Positions 34,531 to 46,200 of a stretch of DNA of 64,000 nucleotides are shown one piece after another. Source of the DNA: Paulinella micropora (lineage: Eukaryota; Cercozoa; Imbricatea; Euglyphida; Paulinellidae); the NCBI GenBank assembly GCA_019918135.1, contig WBZZ01002592.1, positions 1-64,000 on the forward strand, written 5' to 3'. The position numbers were made by a program, and so were the translations under genes. The notes beneath the pieces were generated by a model. That model was not told the DNA's origin and did not search any database. It saw only the letters and a list, made by a program, of their open reading frames with translations. Numbering within the stretch: the first letter of the stretch is position 1; each line of letters starts with the position of its first letter.

Positions 34531-37500
34531 ATGGGTGGTCCCTCTATCGACAAGTCTTACTTCACCTACAAATGGATCACACCTGACATGAAGCTCATTT
34601 GCTCTGAGCTGGAGCTTGGAGGAGAGCATGGGACTGACCACACGGGTCAAATCGAGAGCTCTTTCGATCTCGGTTTTGTGTGGAAGTTTGCGTTTAAGCC
34701 AAAAGGTGCTACTAGTTACAACTACAACCCTCGACTTTGGCACGTTCAGGTGTGGGTCAACGACCCAAGCAAAGAGGAAGGTGGAGACTTCAAGACGTTT
34801 GCATTGCTCGATGAACTGTGCTTCACTTAAGCTTACTACGTGGGCTGGCCTGCGGATGTGACCTGGGACGAGAAGTTGTACGACATGTTCTCCAAAGGCC
34901 CAAACGCGGCAGCTCCTAGAAGTCAGCAAGCTCTCTCTCCTTTGTTCTAGTTGTTTGTTGTTGCTTTGTGTCTGTTGTTCTAGTTATTGCTTGAATTTGA
35001 ACAAGTTTCAATTATGGACTGTGAGTTCATGGCTGCCATGCTTCCCGAACTGTTTTTTGGCTTCGGGTCACTATGATTTTTTGTTTTTGCTCGTGGGTGT
35101 AGGGGCTGCGATCAATTACATCAAACAATTTCAAGAGATGGATGAGGAGGCTAAGGTCTTCAAACAAAAATATGCTACATTTTTCTTTTGAGCTTCAATG
35201 TCTCACGAATCTTTGCTCCACTTCGTTTTTGTTTGTCAGTGTCCAAAAAATATGTCATATTTTTCATCCGAGAGACACTTCTTCCACCACGACGTCATCA
35301 TTGTCTCGTGTTGAAAAATATACAATATTTGTCAGATTAGGATTCTTCCAAGCAGCAAGCCAAGCTGCCTATCGCTGATTCGCAGGCTGCCCCGGCTGAT
35401 CCTTCCTCTGTTTTCCATCCCATCAATTCTCTTTTTCGTTATGCATCCCGCGCCGCAAATTCTCGGAGCAGTCACAGCTACTGAGGTTGTGGGAGGCGAA
35501 AACGAAGAGGAACTTGCACCCGCCGACCCTGCCCTCGCTCGTCATCTTTCTGCTCAGCTAACTGCAGGCAGGCCCCAAAGCCTCGCATCTTTAGCCCCTG
35601 CTGCCACACAGCCTTCGAGCTCTTCGTCGAGTAGTTCTTCGAGCTCTTTACCGAGCAGTTCCTCAACAGCCACTCCATTACGATCCATCCCCCCTAACAA
35701 AAAACAGCCCAAGACGGCGGTTGGACCCACCACGCCTCTGGCCAGGAGCTCCTCTGCCACTGCCGCGACACCGTCTTCATCCTCGTCGTCTTCTGCCCCA
35801 CCCCATCCCCTTTCTCTGGCGTCGTCTTCTTCTTCAGCCTCCACACCTGATCCATCTGGAAAGCACAAAAGTGAGGCCTCACCGGAAGGGTCCGAACCAG
35901 TTGAGAAGAAGCGCAAGTTCTCAACGCAAGATGAAGGGGAAAAAGGGCGTGGGCAAGAAAGTCTCCGAGGCTGACAGGCAGAAAGCGGAGAAGAATGAGT
36001 ACATCAAGGGTCAGCCCCCTTTTCTTTTGTTCTTTTGTTGAAAAATATACAATGTTTTTTGGTTGGTTGTTCTGTGCAGACACCAGAGAGAAGATGAAGG
36101 AAGCAGCCAAAGCCCTTGCCAGCATGACTTACAAGAACGTGCAGGCCATTCCGGACGCCATCGCTACCCAACCCCAAAGGGCAGTGACTGATCGTTTACT
36201 CGACTCAGAGCATGTCAAGCAACTCGCCGAGAATTTTAAAAAGTCTCTGGATCCCAACAGGAAGATCCAGTGGGTGGGTTGGATCCAAGATCCGCGCGAA
36301 GTTGTCAATCCCGGAAAGCTTGGGCTTGACGATGCAGACAATTTTCTCTTGGAATCCCTGATTTCGTTGATGAGAAGCCTTGAAGGAATTTCAGGCTTTG
36401 TGGACTTCGGGGTTTGTAGAAAAGGAAAGGCCCAGGATGGACTTCACGAGCCTGCCAGTCGAGGGCCAGGGCAAGATCAACAACTTTCTGCGCAGATCCA
36501 TCCAGTACGGAAAGTTTCCCCTGCAGGCGATCGTTGGTCTTCATTCCAGCCATGCAATTCAGCAAATTCACAGAGAAGAACCTCAGAACACGAAATTCTA
36601 GGTCATTCACGTGGAAGCTCTTCATTTCGTTCGTTGGAACGATGCAGGTCGTGAATCCGTCAGTTTTCTTGGCGCCTTCGAGAACACTGTTGCTGACGTC
36701 CACCGTAAAAACACATTTGGCGAAAACGTCATTTCTGCGCACGATCAAGGTTACGCTGGAATGGTTCGTCTCAGGGACCAGAATGAATTGTCCTGCAACA
36801 AGTTTCTGACCTCGTGGAAGAAGGACTTCGCACTTTCCCACAACATCCCCTTGCAGACTTTCGGTTCCATGTGGATTTAGGTCTCTTCGAACACCGGTGA
36901 TCTTTGGAAGTGCTGGTTGAAGCTTCTTTCCCCTGGTGGCGTTCGCCGTGACATGCCTAAGAACCATGCAATCATCGAAAGCATCAACGAACTTCACAAC
37001 ATCCGCAAGGACGAGCCCTGTCTACTGGAAGAAATGCAACCATTGATTGAGGATCTTCAAGAAGGCAAGCCAAGCGGAGTGAAGCCAATCATGAAGAGGT
37101 TTTTTCTGGAGCAGAAGAAGTACGTCTGCCTCATCTCGCTGCAAAACATGATCCTGGACCTTGCTGACAACTTGGGAGTTTTTCAAATTGATAGTCATTT
37201 CGTCCGCAAGTCGTGGAAGGATAGCCTCATTGATTTCGTCCCCCAGCTTGACGACGAAGAAGGCAGGAAAATCCTTGCTCGCACTGTGGACATCCTCTAC
37301 CTGCAGAAAAAGATGGACCGCGCTCTCCCGGACACTCTGGAAACTTACGTGAAGATCTGGATCCAGGCATCACTCAAACGTGTCTCCTGCGAAGAAGTTG
37401 AACAGCCACAGGTTCTGAGACCTCTTGTTTCATGCTCTTGAAGACTTTGCTTTGAAATATGTCTTTTTTTTATATTTTTTTGACAGGTACCTATCTCTGA

Positions 37501-38769
37501 AAATCAGCATATCCATTTCAGCAACGCTACGATTATCGTCCAAGACATGTTCAACATGGCGCAGAACACTGATCTCGTGCACTGCAATTTTAGTCTCCCT
37601 TACTTTTCCATCAATTGAAAATATGTCCTTTTTTTTGTCTTCGAACTTTTGTTATGTCTTGTTTGTTCCAGATCTGCTTTATGCTGACCTTTTTTACAAC
37701 ATTTCCAACCTTGTTTCTGACACTACTGAAATCAACAAGGACAATGTCATCAAATTGCTGAACTAGTTCGGTGTTGTCTGCAATGCTAACAAGCGCGCAG
37801 TCGTTTTCCATCATCATCTGTCCCAGTACAACCTCTTGGTGGAAGCTTTGCAGCAGTGCTGCTACGGCACAATCGAGCATGTGTTCTGGTACAAGGAGAA
37901 GCACAACTACCAGGGACACGTCCAGAAGTGGATCAAGGCAGTGCAGTGAGTCATGGTTGCGTTCTACCCGTCTACCCGTCCCAGAATGAATTTCATCTCA
38001 ATCTTGAAAGGAACACGCTGGATCGTCACAACCTGTACACTGTTCTGTCCCAACGAAAAAACAGAAAGTTATTGGGTAACCGGAGCAACGAGCCAACGCT
38101 TTTGAAAAACCCACTGAGTTGTCCAAACGAATTATCTCTGATGTTCTTCCCACACATAGCAAGGTGTTGGTTGCTTGCATGGGATCTGCCTAAGAAGTCA
38201 TCTGCGCCCTTCAAGCCAACATGGTCGTCACCTGCTTGGACATCGATGCTGGTCAGGTTCAAAACGCTAAGGATCGCATCCGCAAGTTTCAGGAGCATGG
38301 TTCCAGAAAGTGCATGCAGCCCAAAGTAGCTGTTGAAGGAGAGATCCCTGAGGGGAAGGAGGAAGAAGAAGAAGAAGAGTTGGTAGAAGATGACGAAGGG
38401 GAGGTCGACGCGGTCTTTAAAAAGAAAAGTTTCATTTGTGGGCAAAAGTTTTCTACCCTCGCCAAGTGCTGCGTGTGTGAAAAGAAGTTTGACGTGCGAG
38501 ATTTTGAAAGCACAGCTTGCAAGAAATGCAACAGCACAGTGCACAAAGGGTGGTGGAAGATCTAGACCGGCGCCAAGCTGGAAGCTTAAGATGGCAGTGA
38601 TGAGTACGATCAATGCGATTACACCTGCTGCGTAGAAGAAGGCGATTGCGAAAAGTTAGATTGCGTGTCTGCGGATGGTTTCTTCTGCTCCAAACAGTGC
38701 CACGACGATCGGCATGTCATGATGCACATGATGCATGCCGCTGCCCCTCTTCCCGCTGCTACCGAGTAA
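34531..38769 (+). pseudogene. Gene Y, right copy: ParB-like plus methyltransferase-like protein with zinc-binding tail
   Basis: The multi-exon gene reads from ATG 34531 (MGGPSIDKSYFTYK). A Ser-rich segment lies at 35440-35950. An intron at 36010-36079 (GTCAGCC...TGTGCAG) comes before the ParB-like segment (VGLHSSHA near 36530). The block at 36917-37400 is charged and helical. After introns near 37420-37490 and 37600-37670 comes DLLYADLFYNISNL, resembling methyltransferase motif IV (D-P-P-W/Y). Further on VLVACMGSA and MVVTCLDIDAGQVQNAKDRI resemble motif I with its acidic cofactor contact. Motif IV before motif I is the permuted order of many N6-adenine enzymes. The tail is Cys-rich (CCVCEKKF, CKKCNSTVHKGWW) up to the stop at 38767-38769. 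Several in-frame stops, at different places from the left copy, indicate decay. Confidence 0.5.
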
Positions 38770-39151
38770 TGCACTTGGATTCTGACACTGTTTTGGAATA
38801 TGTTATATTTTTTGAAAGTATATTTTCATTAAATTGATCCTTTTGTTTCATTCTTTAATTTTGCCTGAACGTTTTCGTGCATCCGGACATGTTCAAGACT
38901 TTCCTTCTCGTTTTCACCGGTACTTGTAGTGTGTTTGACGACATCAATTCAGGAAAATATGTCATAAAAATTATCTACTCGAGCCAAAATGGCAAGGCTT
39001 CACTGTTTTTCTATGGCTCAAACTGCTTTCACGATATTTTTTTTGATAAATTACTTTACCTAGATTACAGATATTTTTTTTCCCCGATCGCGTTATTGCC
39101 GTACGTTGGTAGGTCCAAGTATTTGTGGTATGGTGGAAGGGAAGATGAGGT
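38770..39151. other. Flank between gene Y and the integrated PLV
   Basis: AT-rich 3' flank with an ATATGTTATAT palindrome at about 38799. It contains a short open stretch (LFFYGSNCFHDIFFDKL) with no recognisable family. A TGAGGT copy at 39146-39151 abuts the PLV. Confidence 0.4.
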
Positions 39152-39154
39152 AAA

Positions 39155-39269
39155 GAAGATGATTACACTTTTCGCGCAGGTATTTTTCAAGCAAAATACC
39201 AGCCCGAAAAGGGTCTTTCAGACCAAATCTCCAAAAATCAACAAACAAGAGGAAATCAAGAGGAAATCA
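39155..39269 (+). repeat. PLV left terminal inverted repeat
   Basis: GATGATTACACTTTTCGCGC through GAGGAAATCAAGAGGAAAT, the inverse of 60124-60238 with one or two differences. Confidence 0.92.
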
Positions 39270-39747
39270 AAAAGGAAGCAAGAAAGAAAGAAGAAACATA
39301 AATAAAACTATGATATGATAGGATAGAAACAAGGAAATATGGAATGGAACAAAAACCACACACCACATTGATAATAACACAAAACACAATATCACCAAAA
39401 ATAACAATCTGAAAATTAGGAAAAAAGAAAACAAATAACGACAGAACCCAGAACAGAATTTTTATGGTAGCCATATCGGTCCACCAAAACGAGAAAGGCA
39501 TTTCAAACCACTCACCAGGAAAATTAGAAATAGAACATCTAGAACATAATCCAATCGGTCCAAGTAAGGATTATATGGAACAACTAATAACAAAAAATGA
39601 AAAATGGAAATAAAAGACAGAAACCGCCAACCTAAACCTTTTTCCCAGCGACAAAAATCGTCGGCACTTCATTCTCTCAGAATTCAGAAAATCCAAGAAG
39701 TGAAGAAGTTCCAAAGCCGAACCCTGCCCCAACCAGACCAAGGTAAG
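39270..39747. other. PLV left subterminal region
   Basis: A-rich stretch on the plus strand with no clear gene. Open frame upstream of 39748 is probably leader sequence. Confidence 0.4.
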
Positions 39748-40278
39748 ATGAGTGAAAGTCTAATAAGTAAACAAAATAAGTCTGTTGATGATTATGTATT
39801 CATTTATGAAACAAATAAACACGGAGTTGATAAGTTAACTAGAACAAAAATAGCTTCCGAAGAAAAAATAAATAAGTTGAATAAAGAAATAGACCTCTTA
39901 ATGAGAAAAAGAAATGAAGAGAGAGTGAAGTTAGAGGCTGTTATGAAAGTTATCAGGAAGATGGAACAAGAAAGTTTATATGTGGAAGAAGATAGGATGG
40001 TCAACTTACAAAGAAAAAATGATATAATAAGAACGAATAAAGAACTAAAATTGTTTAATGCCTGGAAAAAGGAAAATAGATATGAGTATCAAAGAGAAGT
40101 TATTGATAAAATAAGAATGGGGATAGTAGATGAGGGGTTGAGTTTCAATAAATCTTATATAAAATATTCTGATTATGATTTACATATTATGATGAAAACG
40201 AATGGTGATGCTAATGTGAATAAATGTGTAAGAGAAAGTGTAAATAGTGGCTCACCCACTTCGCCCCTTGGCACATAG
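39748..40278 (+). CDS. PLV coiled-coil protein, unrecognised
   Basis: About 176 residues from MSESLISKQNKSVDDYVF. The middle is a long charged coiled coil (EEKINKLNKEIDLLMRKRNE). The end (KYSDYDLHIMMKTNG) is less charged. An in-frame upstream ATG at 39604 exists, but the sequence between the two is basic and low in complexity, so I prefer the later start. It is the first gene inside the left repeat. Function unknown. Confidence 0.55.
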   Translation: MSESLISKQNKSVDDYVFIYETNKHGVDKLTRTKIASEEKINKLNKEIDLLMRKRNEERVKLEAVMKVIRKMEQESLYVEEDRMVNLQRKNDIIRTNKELKLFNAWKKENRYEYQREVIDKIRMGIVDEGLSFNKSYIKYSDYDLHIMMKTNGDANVNKCVRESVNSGSPTSPLGT

Positions 40279-40371
40279 GGCTATACAAATAGTGTGTAAT
40301 ATTTTATCAAAAAAAAATCGGGCGAAAGCCCCCCATCGTACAAAGAAATTTATTCTTTATTTTTGTGTAGA

Positions 40372-40928
40372 ATGGATGATTTAGTGTCTGCGTTGGAAGG
40401 AGTTCAGTTCGTCCCCGACCACGCCCCCGACCAGCCAGCCCCAGCCGACCCAGCCCCTGGCTCGCCAGCCCCAGCCGACCCAGCCCTGGCCAGCCAGCCC
40501 CAGCCGACCCTGCCCCTGGCCAGCCCGACCCAGCCCCAGCCGACCCAGCCCCCATCCAGCTTCCTGACCAGCCAGCTCCAATCGGATGGGTCACTTATGA
40601 AACTATTGTTCCATTCTTCCACGAAAACAAAAGATATGTAAAACTTTCGCGGAATTTTGTCAACTCAAAAAAACATATTGAAGTTTTTCGTGAGTACCCG
40701 CAAATGCGGAACTATATTGAGCCGAGAGATATCAAAACAAGTGATTTTTATTTCGCTTATGTAGATGTCAACACCGCCGTGGACAAACCAAAACACAAAC
40801 AATATTTTCTCGTCTGTGTCGGGAGAGAAAATGAGATGATTATTTTCAATTCCATTACAGCTATCAGCAGGGTTTTGAAGGCGAGAACCAGAGATATAGT
40901 CTGGATACTTCCAATTGGTTTTATCTAA
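40372..40928 (+). CDS. PLV Pro/Ala-rich region with small C-terminal domain, unrecognised
   Basis: It starts MDDLVSALEGVQFVPDH and runs into a low-complexity Pro/Ala/Gln stretch made of short tandem repeats (40420-40560). A globular-looking part follows (MRNYIEPRDIKTSDFYFAYV and QYFLVCVGRENEMIIFNSIT). It may be one gene with a break or two small genes. The second part might be a peptidase-like or regulatory fold, but I recognise no family. Confidence 0.4.
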
Positions 40929-40932
40929 TAAA

Positions 40933-41877
40933 TTATAAATCTAATATTACTCTTGCTTTTCTTTCTCTCCTGCTAGTCCTAACATTCTCCGGCTGAATAT
41001 CTTCCCGGTTTAATAATTCTTTCGTTTTCTTTTCTTTTGTTATTTCTTTGACTTGTTCATTAATTTGCTTTTCTTCGTCGGCTGGTTTGTCAAATTTGGT
41101 CTTTAATAATTCACGAGGGCTGACTAGCTCATCCGAATTGAGAATTAATTTGAAACCGGAACGGCCTACTACGGTGTAAATCTGCTTACTGTATTGTCGG
41201 CCCCCTTTTGAAAATAAATTCCTTTTCAACTCCTTTCGCACCCTATCTCCTCGTTCAAATTCGTCTACTAAGCCATCCCGCTGAATTCGTTGTTTATTTT
41301 TATTAACACCCTTAAATACATCAATCTGTCTAGCTTGAATTGTTCTATGATGTCGCATATTATAAGCATCTACCATATCATCAATCCAAGAAAGCCAATC
41401 AAAATTGCTGTTAGTTTCAAATAGAATGTCAAGCCACCGCCTTATAGTTCTGATTACACGGTCCACAATCGCAAGAGCCCGATGGTCTCCAACTTCAACC
41501 GTCCGGTGTTCAATATTATTCTCTCTGAAATAATCCTTAACCATTCCTTTATATTCACTTCCGCTATCAGTAGTAATTGATTCGGGTGTGTATGGTATTG
41601 ATTTCAAAGCCATATAAACTTCTTTCGCCGTTTTGTTTTTAAGTGGTTTAATTATTAAAAATTGGCTGTGATTGTCAATCCAAAACAACATCCAAGCATA
41701 GCCTTTATTTCCTTTCTTATCTTTAAGTTTTGACATATCCGCCAAATCTACAAATACTTGTTTAAGTGGTTTGTCCGACCATAGTATTCCATTTATCGGT
41801 TGGTAATCTTTTTTGGTAATGAATTTCAAGTGCTTGTTGTTCCTTTCTTTCATCTTCATCTTCACCTCCGTTTTCAT
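40933..41877 (-). CDS. PLV retroviral-type (rve) integrase
   Basis: Full-length frame of 314 residues. The catalytic core has KQVFVDLADMSKLKD (first Asp), then SITTDSGSEYKGMVKDYF (second Asp), then HRALAIVDRVIRTIRRWL about 35 residues on. The C-terminal part has the FERGDRVRKELKRNLFSKGG stretch and a chromatin-binding-like SH3 segment (YTVVGRSGFKLILN). It would cut and join the inverted-repeat ends into host DNA, as in Polintons and mavirus. It reads towards the left end and converges with the preceding small gene. Confidence 0.9.
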   Translation of the reverse strand: MKTEVKMKMKERNNKHLKFITKKDYQPINGILWSDKPLKQVFVDLADMSKLKDKKGNKGYAWMLFWIDNHSQFLIIKPLKNKTAKEVYMALKSIPYTPESITTDSGSEYKGMVKDYFRENNIEHRTVEVGDHRALAIVDRVIRTIRRWLDILFETNSNFDWLSWIDDMVDAYNMRHHRTIQARQIDVFKGVNKNKQRIQRDGLVDEFERGDRVRKELKRNLFSKGGRQYSKQIYTVVGRSGFKLILNSDELVSPRELLKTKFDKPADEEKQINEQVKEITKEKKTKELLNREDIQPENVRTSRRERKARVILDL

Positions 41878-42022
41878 TATTTCCCGTATGCTTATGGTCC
41901 ATTGCTGTATGCGTTAAAAAAAGTAAGGTAGTTTATCACAATATATAAAAGAGTAAATAATAAGTCGCGCATAAAGTTATATATTGAAAGATTTAAAAAA
42001 TCTTTTAGCAAAACTTGGGTTT

Positions 42023-42040
42023 GTAAGGGCTTGCCCTTAC
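42023..42040. terminator. PLV gene-end hairpin
   Basis: Perfect palindrome GTAAGGGC-TT-GCCCTTAC at the stop end of the minus-strand charged-protein gene. Confidence 0.6.
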
Positions 42041-42543
42041 TAGAACTTTAAAAATATCTTTGAAACATCATTGTTTTCTTTTTTTGGTTTCTCGGGTTGC
42101 TGATTATAAACATTAACTGATATGTTTGATTTCTTGCCTTTACCCTTCTTAGGCTCTTCCTCTTCCTCACTCTCGCTCTCACTCTCGCTCTCCTCTTCCA
42201 CTTTCTTTTTTACCACTTTCTTCGCCTTCTTCTGTTTGGCTTTAAGTTTCATACCCGCCACCCGTTGGGCTACTATATCAACAAAGTCGTGTTCTACTTC
42301 CTCGTCCGAACTACTTTCCTCACTTATCTCACCGTCTCTTCCATCAATCATATCCTTAGCCAACTGCTTCTTAGTAATGTGGTCCATCTTTTCATCGTCA
42401 TTCATTTCTTTTACATTCTTAGCCTCTTCCTCAGCAAGTAGTTCCCTCGCCCTCTCAATCTTTCTCTGTTTAGCCTGTTGCTTCTTAGCCTCCCAACCCT
42501 TTTCAAGGTTCTTCATAGCGACCTCTCTATTACCTCTCGGCAT
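42040..42543 (-). CDS. PLV highly charged protein, unrecognised
   Basis: 167 residues. N-terminal basic helix (KNLEKGWEAKKQQAKQRKIE), an acidic middle (EESSSDEEVEHDFVDIVAQR), a Lys-rich stretch and a Ser-Glu repeat before the end, NNDVSKIFLKF. Sequences of this composition recur in Polinton-like viruses, often as possible DNA-associated proteins, but no domain is visible. It shares a short divergent AT-rich spacer with the GIY-YIG gene. Confidence 0.6.
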   Translation of the reverse strand: MPRGNREVAMKNLEKGWEAKKQQAKQRKIERARELLAEEEAKNVKEMNDDEKMDHITKKQLAKDMIDGRDGEISEESSSDEEVEHDFVDIVAQRVAGMKLKAKQKKAKKVVKKKVEEESESESESEEEEEPKKGKGKKSNISVNVYNQQPEKPKKENNDVSKIFLKF

Positions 42544-42573
42544 TTTATAACTTGTTTATATTATTATACAAAA

Positions 42574-42942
42574 ATGCCAGACTACAAGCAAGGAAAGATT
42601 TATTCATTAAGGTCTCACCAGACAGACCAGATTTACATAGGTTCAACAACTGAACCATTACATAAAAGGCTATATAAACATAGAACTGATTTCAAAAGGC
42701 AGACACAACTAACATCCGCAGAAATTATAAAGCATCCTGACCATTATATTGAATTGATTGAAGAATTTCCCTGTAATAATGTATATGAACTAAGAAAAAG
42801 AGAAGGAGAATTAATCAGACAAACAGAAAATTGTGTTAATAAATGTGTAGCAAGAAGGACAGCAAGAGAACATTACCAAGAAAATAAACAAAACTTCGCA
42901 AGAAGACATAAAGAATATTTTGAAAAAAAAAAGAACACATAA
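42574..42942 (+). CDS. PLV GIY-YIG endonuclease
   Basis: About 122 residues from the ATG at 42574. GKIYSLRSHQTDQIYIGSTT supplies the paired GIY and YIG motifs, followed by KRLYKHRTDF with the conserved Arg, and a Glu in LRKREGELIRQ. The tail REHYQENKQNFARRHKEYF is the Lys/Tyr/Asn repeat common in viral GIY-YIG enzymes. Such nucleases in viruses act in homing or recombination. Whether its 3' end is intact is unclear. The longer upstream frame lies in the neighbour's coding region, so I chose the internal ATG after the AT-rich spacer. Confidence 0.85.
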   Translation: MPDYKQGKIYSLRSHQTDQIYIGSTTEPLHKRLYKHRTDFKRQTQLTSAEIIKHPDHYIELIEEFPCNNVYELRKREGELIRQTENCVNKCVARRTAREHYQENKQNFARRHKEYFEKKKNT

Positions 42943-43210
42943 CACTAAAAAAGAAAGAATGGTATGAACAGAACAAAGAATATGTATCACAGAGAGGAAA
43001 AGAATACAGAGAAATAAATAAAATTAAGTTAGCACAAAGAGCTAAAAAATATGTTGAAGCTAACAAAGATAAAATAAAGCAGTATAAAAAAAATTATTAT
43101 GCTGTTAATAGGCGAATGATAAGATTAAATGAATGTAAAAATTATCCAATCGGATTAGCAACATTCGGGTTTTAAATTCTGAGATATTTTTTTTTGCTTA
43201 ATATACGAAT

Positions 43211-46200
43211 ATGTCAGGTTCTTCCTTTAAGTCGCTCTTAGGTTTGAGTGAAATTGCGACAGACAGCCTATCAATCGCAAACTTAGATTTAACAAACACT
43301 AATATTATCGGCTTAAACACTGATAGAATACCAGAAGATGCTGACCCCGTAAATCTTTATTATACTGACGGACGATTTGATACACGAATAGCTACCAAAT
43401 CAACGACAGACATCAAAGAAGGAAAAAATTTATACTATACAGAGCAACGAGTTAGGGACAACGACGAAGTTAAAGCTTCAACTCAACACCGCTCTAATAC
43501 TTCTAATCCGCACCAAATCAGTTTATACAATTTGATAGACACAAACATATTTGCGCAAGCAAGCGGACAATACTTAACTTACAACGATGTAGAAGGCAAA
43601 TGGAATAATACCGCCCTCGGTTCAATTGACACACTCTCTGATGTAGTCATTACAGCACCAATAGCCACTAATAGTTATCTAACATATAATTCAATAAACT
43701 GGGTAAATAAAACATTTCCGATAAATGTTGATGAAACAGGCAACATTAGTATGGGAATGAAGAATATAACAGGAGTTAATTTACTAAATGACAAAGGCGT
43801 TGATGAATGGATATTTGAGCATAATGATAATAATAATAAAGTGTCAGCAGCTGGAAGTATAGATAGCCACAGCGATGTGATGATATCAGGCTTCCCCGCA
43901 GATAACCAACTGCTTATGTATAGCACGGGGCAATGGAGAAACACCACACCACCCTTTCTTAGATTAGACGGCACAGCCAGTATGACGGGGGCGCTAAATA
44001 TGAATGGTTATGCTATTTCAGGGGCTTCTACATATAATGGAATTAATCTCGCTAATCTCGCAGTTGATGGTTCGGTGGTCAAACTAACAGGAGACCAAAC
44101 CATAGGAGGAATTAAAACATTTAGCAGTATAATAAATGCGAGTGCGGGTCTTGATATGAAAAGCCAAAGCATAACAAATGTGAATCTTGTTGATGGCGTG
44201 GATGTTTCTACTCTTGATACTTCGGTGGTTAAACTAACAGGAGACCAAACCATGGCAGGAAATAAAAAATTTACATCAACTTTGGAAGTAAGTGGTTCGT
44301 CCAATCCTACTACTTTTGACGGCATTGGCATAGCCTTTGATACAAAAATAGGAATGATTGCCGCACAAAAGACAGCAACAGCGACTTGGTATCCGATACA
44401 AATAACGGGTTCGTATGTTGAGTTATATTCGGGTAATACTTTAATTATAACCGCAACTGGCACTACACTATCTTTGAATAACAACAAAATAACAAACTTA
44501 GCCACACCATCAGCAACAACGGACGGAGCAAACAAAAGTTATGTTGATACATTAGACGGGCAAAATGTGAAACTAACAGGAAACCAAACCATAGCAGGAA
44601 TTAAGACATATAGCAGTGGTGTTGAAATAACGGGAAATTCAATCAATTCAACAACAAAGGGCACATTCATCGTTTTCAATTCTACCAGTAATATCGGGTC
44701 AATTGCTAGTTTGGATATGAAAACTGCAACATATTACAACTTTGAAATTTCTGCGAAAAAAATAAGTTTTATTATTGATGGGGTAATCGTCGGTTGGGTA
44801 AATGCTTCGGGGCTAGATTGTAATAGTAGCAAAATAGCCAACCTTGGAACTCCGACATTAGCGGCCGATGGCGCGACAAAAGGGTATGCGGACACATTGG
44901 ACGGGCAAAATGTAAAACTATCAACAGACCAAACCATAACAGGAAGTAAAACATTCAACGGGGCGAGCACTGTGATAAAATATCTAACTTTAACGAACAA
45001 TGCCGATTTTAATAATCAAACTATCACTAATGGCGGAAATATAACATATAATGGGGCGAGGATATTAAACCAAAATGGAGGAGATATATTCTTTTCACAG
45101 ACATCAGGTGATTACCAATATTTCTTATTTACTCTAAATACCGCTACAAGCGGAACCGCGAACCAACGAGGTTATGTATTTACGAATGTAGCATCTGATG
45201 TAAAAGGGGCGGGACTTTATATTTCAAAACTTTTGGATAATAAAAGTGCTTCGTCTGACATTGTCCGTTTTAACAATGCTGGCGGTATGCGGTTTTATGG
45301 GGACTTAGATATGAACTCAAACAACATAACAAATGGTGGAACAATAACGGGAACATCAATTACTTCAACTGCGGGGATATCAACAACGACATTAACAGCG
45401 AGCGACAAAATAACAATGGCGCTAGGAAAACCATTAATATTGGGAAGAACAACGAGAGGATTGGCGGCATACACGGGGGGATTAGAATTATACGGGACAT
45501 CTGGTGTAGCAGGGCCACACATACAAGCATTTATAACGGCCGACCCAAATTATCCTTGTTTTCAATTAATTAATAATAGTCATAATGATGTCTCATTAAA
45601 ATTTGATTGCTATTGGGACGGAGCAGTTAATGATAAGTCAAGTTCTGCTACCTCAAATTTTATGATATCCAAAGGCACTAATCTCCTTTTTCAATATGCG
45701 TCAGGAGTAGCGGTAGGAAGTAATATAACATTTAACACCGCAATATACATCAGTAGTTCATCGGGCTTATTAACAACGAAGGCAATAACAGCGAGTGGGG
45801 CGATAACGGCAAATGCGGGGATATCTGTTGTTAATAGCACGGCCGATATAAGAGGAGAAGCAAGAAGTGGGTCTCATGCTACGCCAGTAGGATTGTATGT
45901 TTCAGCCAATCTTGGAGCATCTTCTGCTGGTGTTGAATTCAGACACAGCAACGGGACGCAGGGAGTTGGTTTTGGTTATAATTCAATATATGCTACGGGA
46001 AGCAGTACAAACCAAGATTTAAATTTTTATGCGAGGGGGACTGGTGTAATCTATGCTCAGAGTGATACAAGCATGACGACAGCATCCAGCGGATTTTTAA
46101 CATTAAGAAAACGACCAAACAATACAACCAACCCACAAATATTTATGAAAGCAGGAGACTCATCGGGTTATGCGGTAGTAATGAATACAGGTGGATTATT

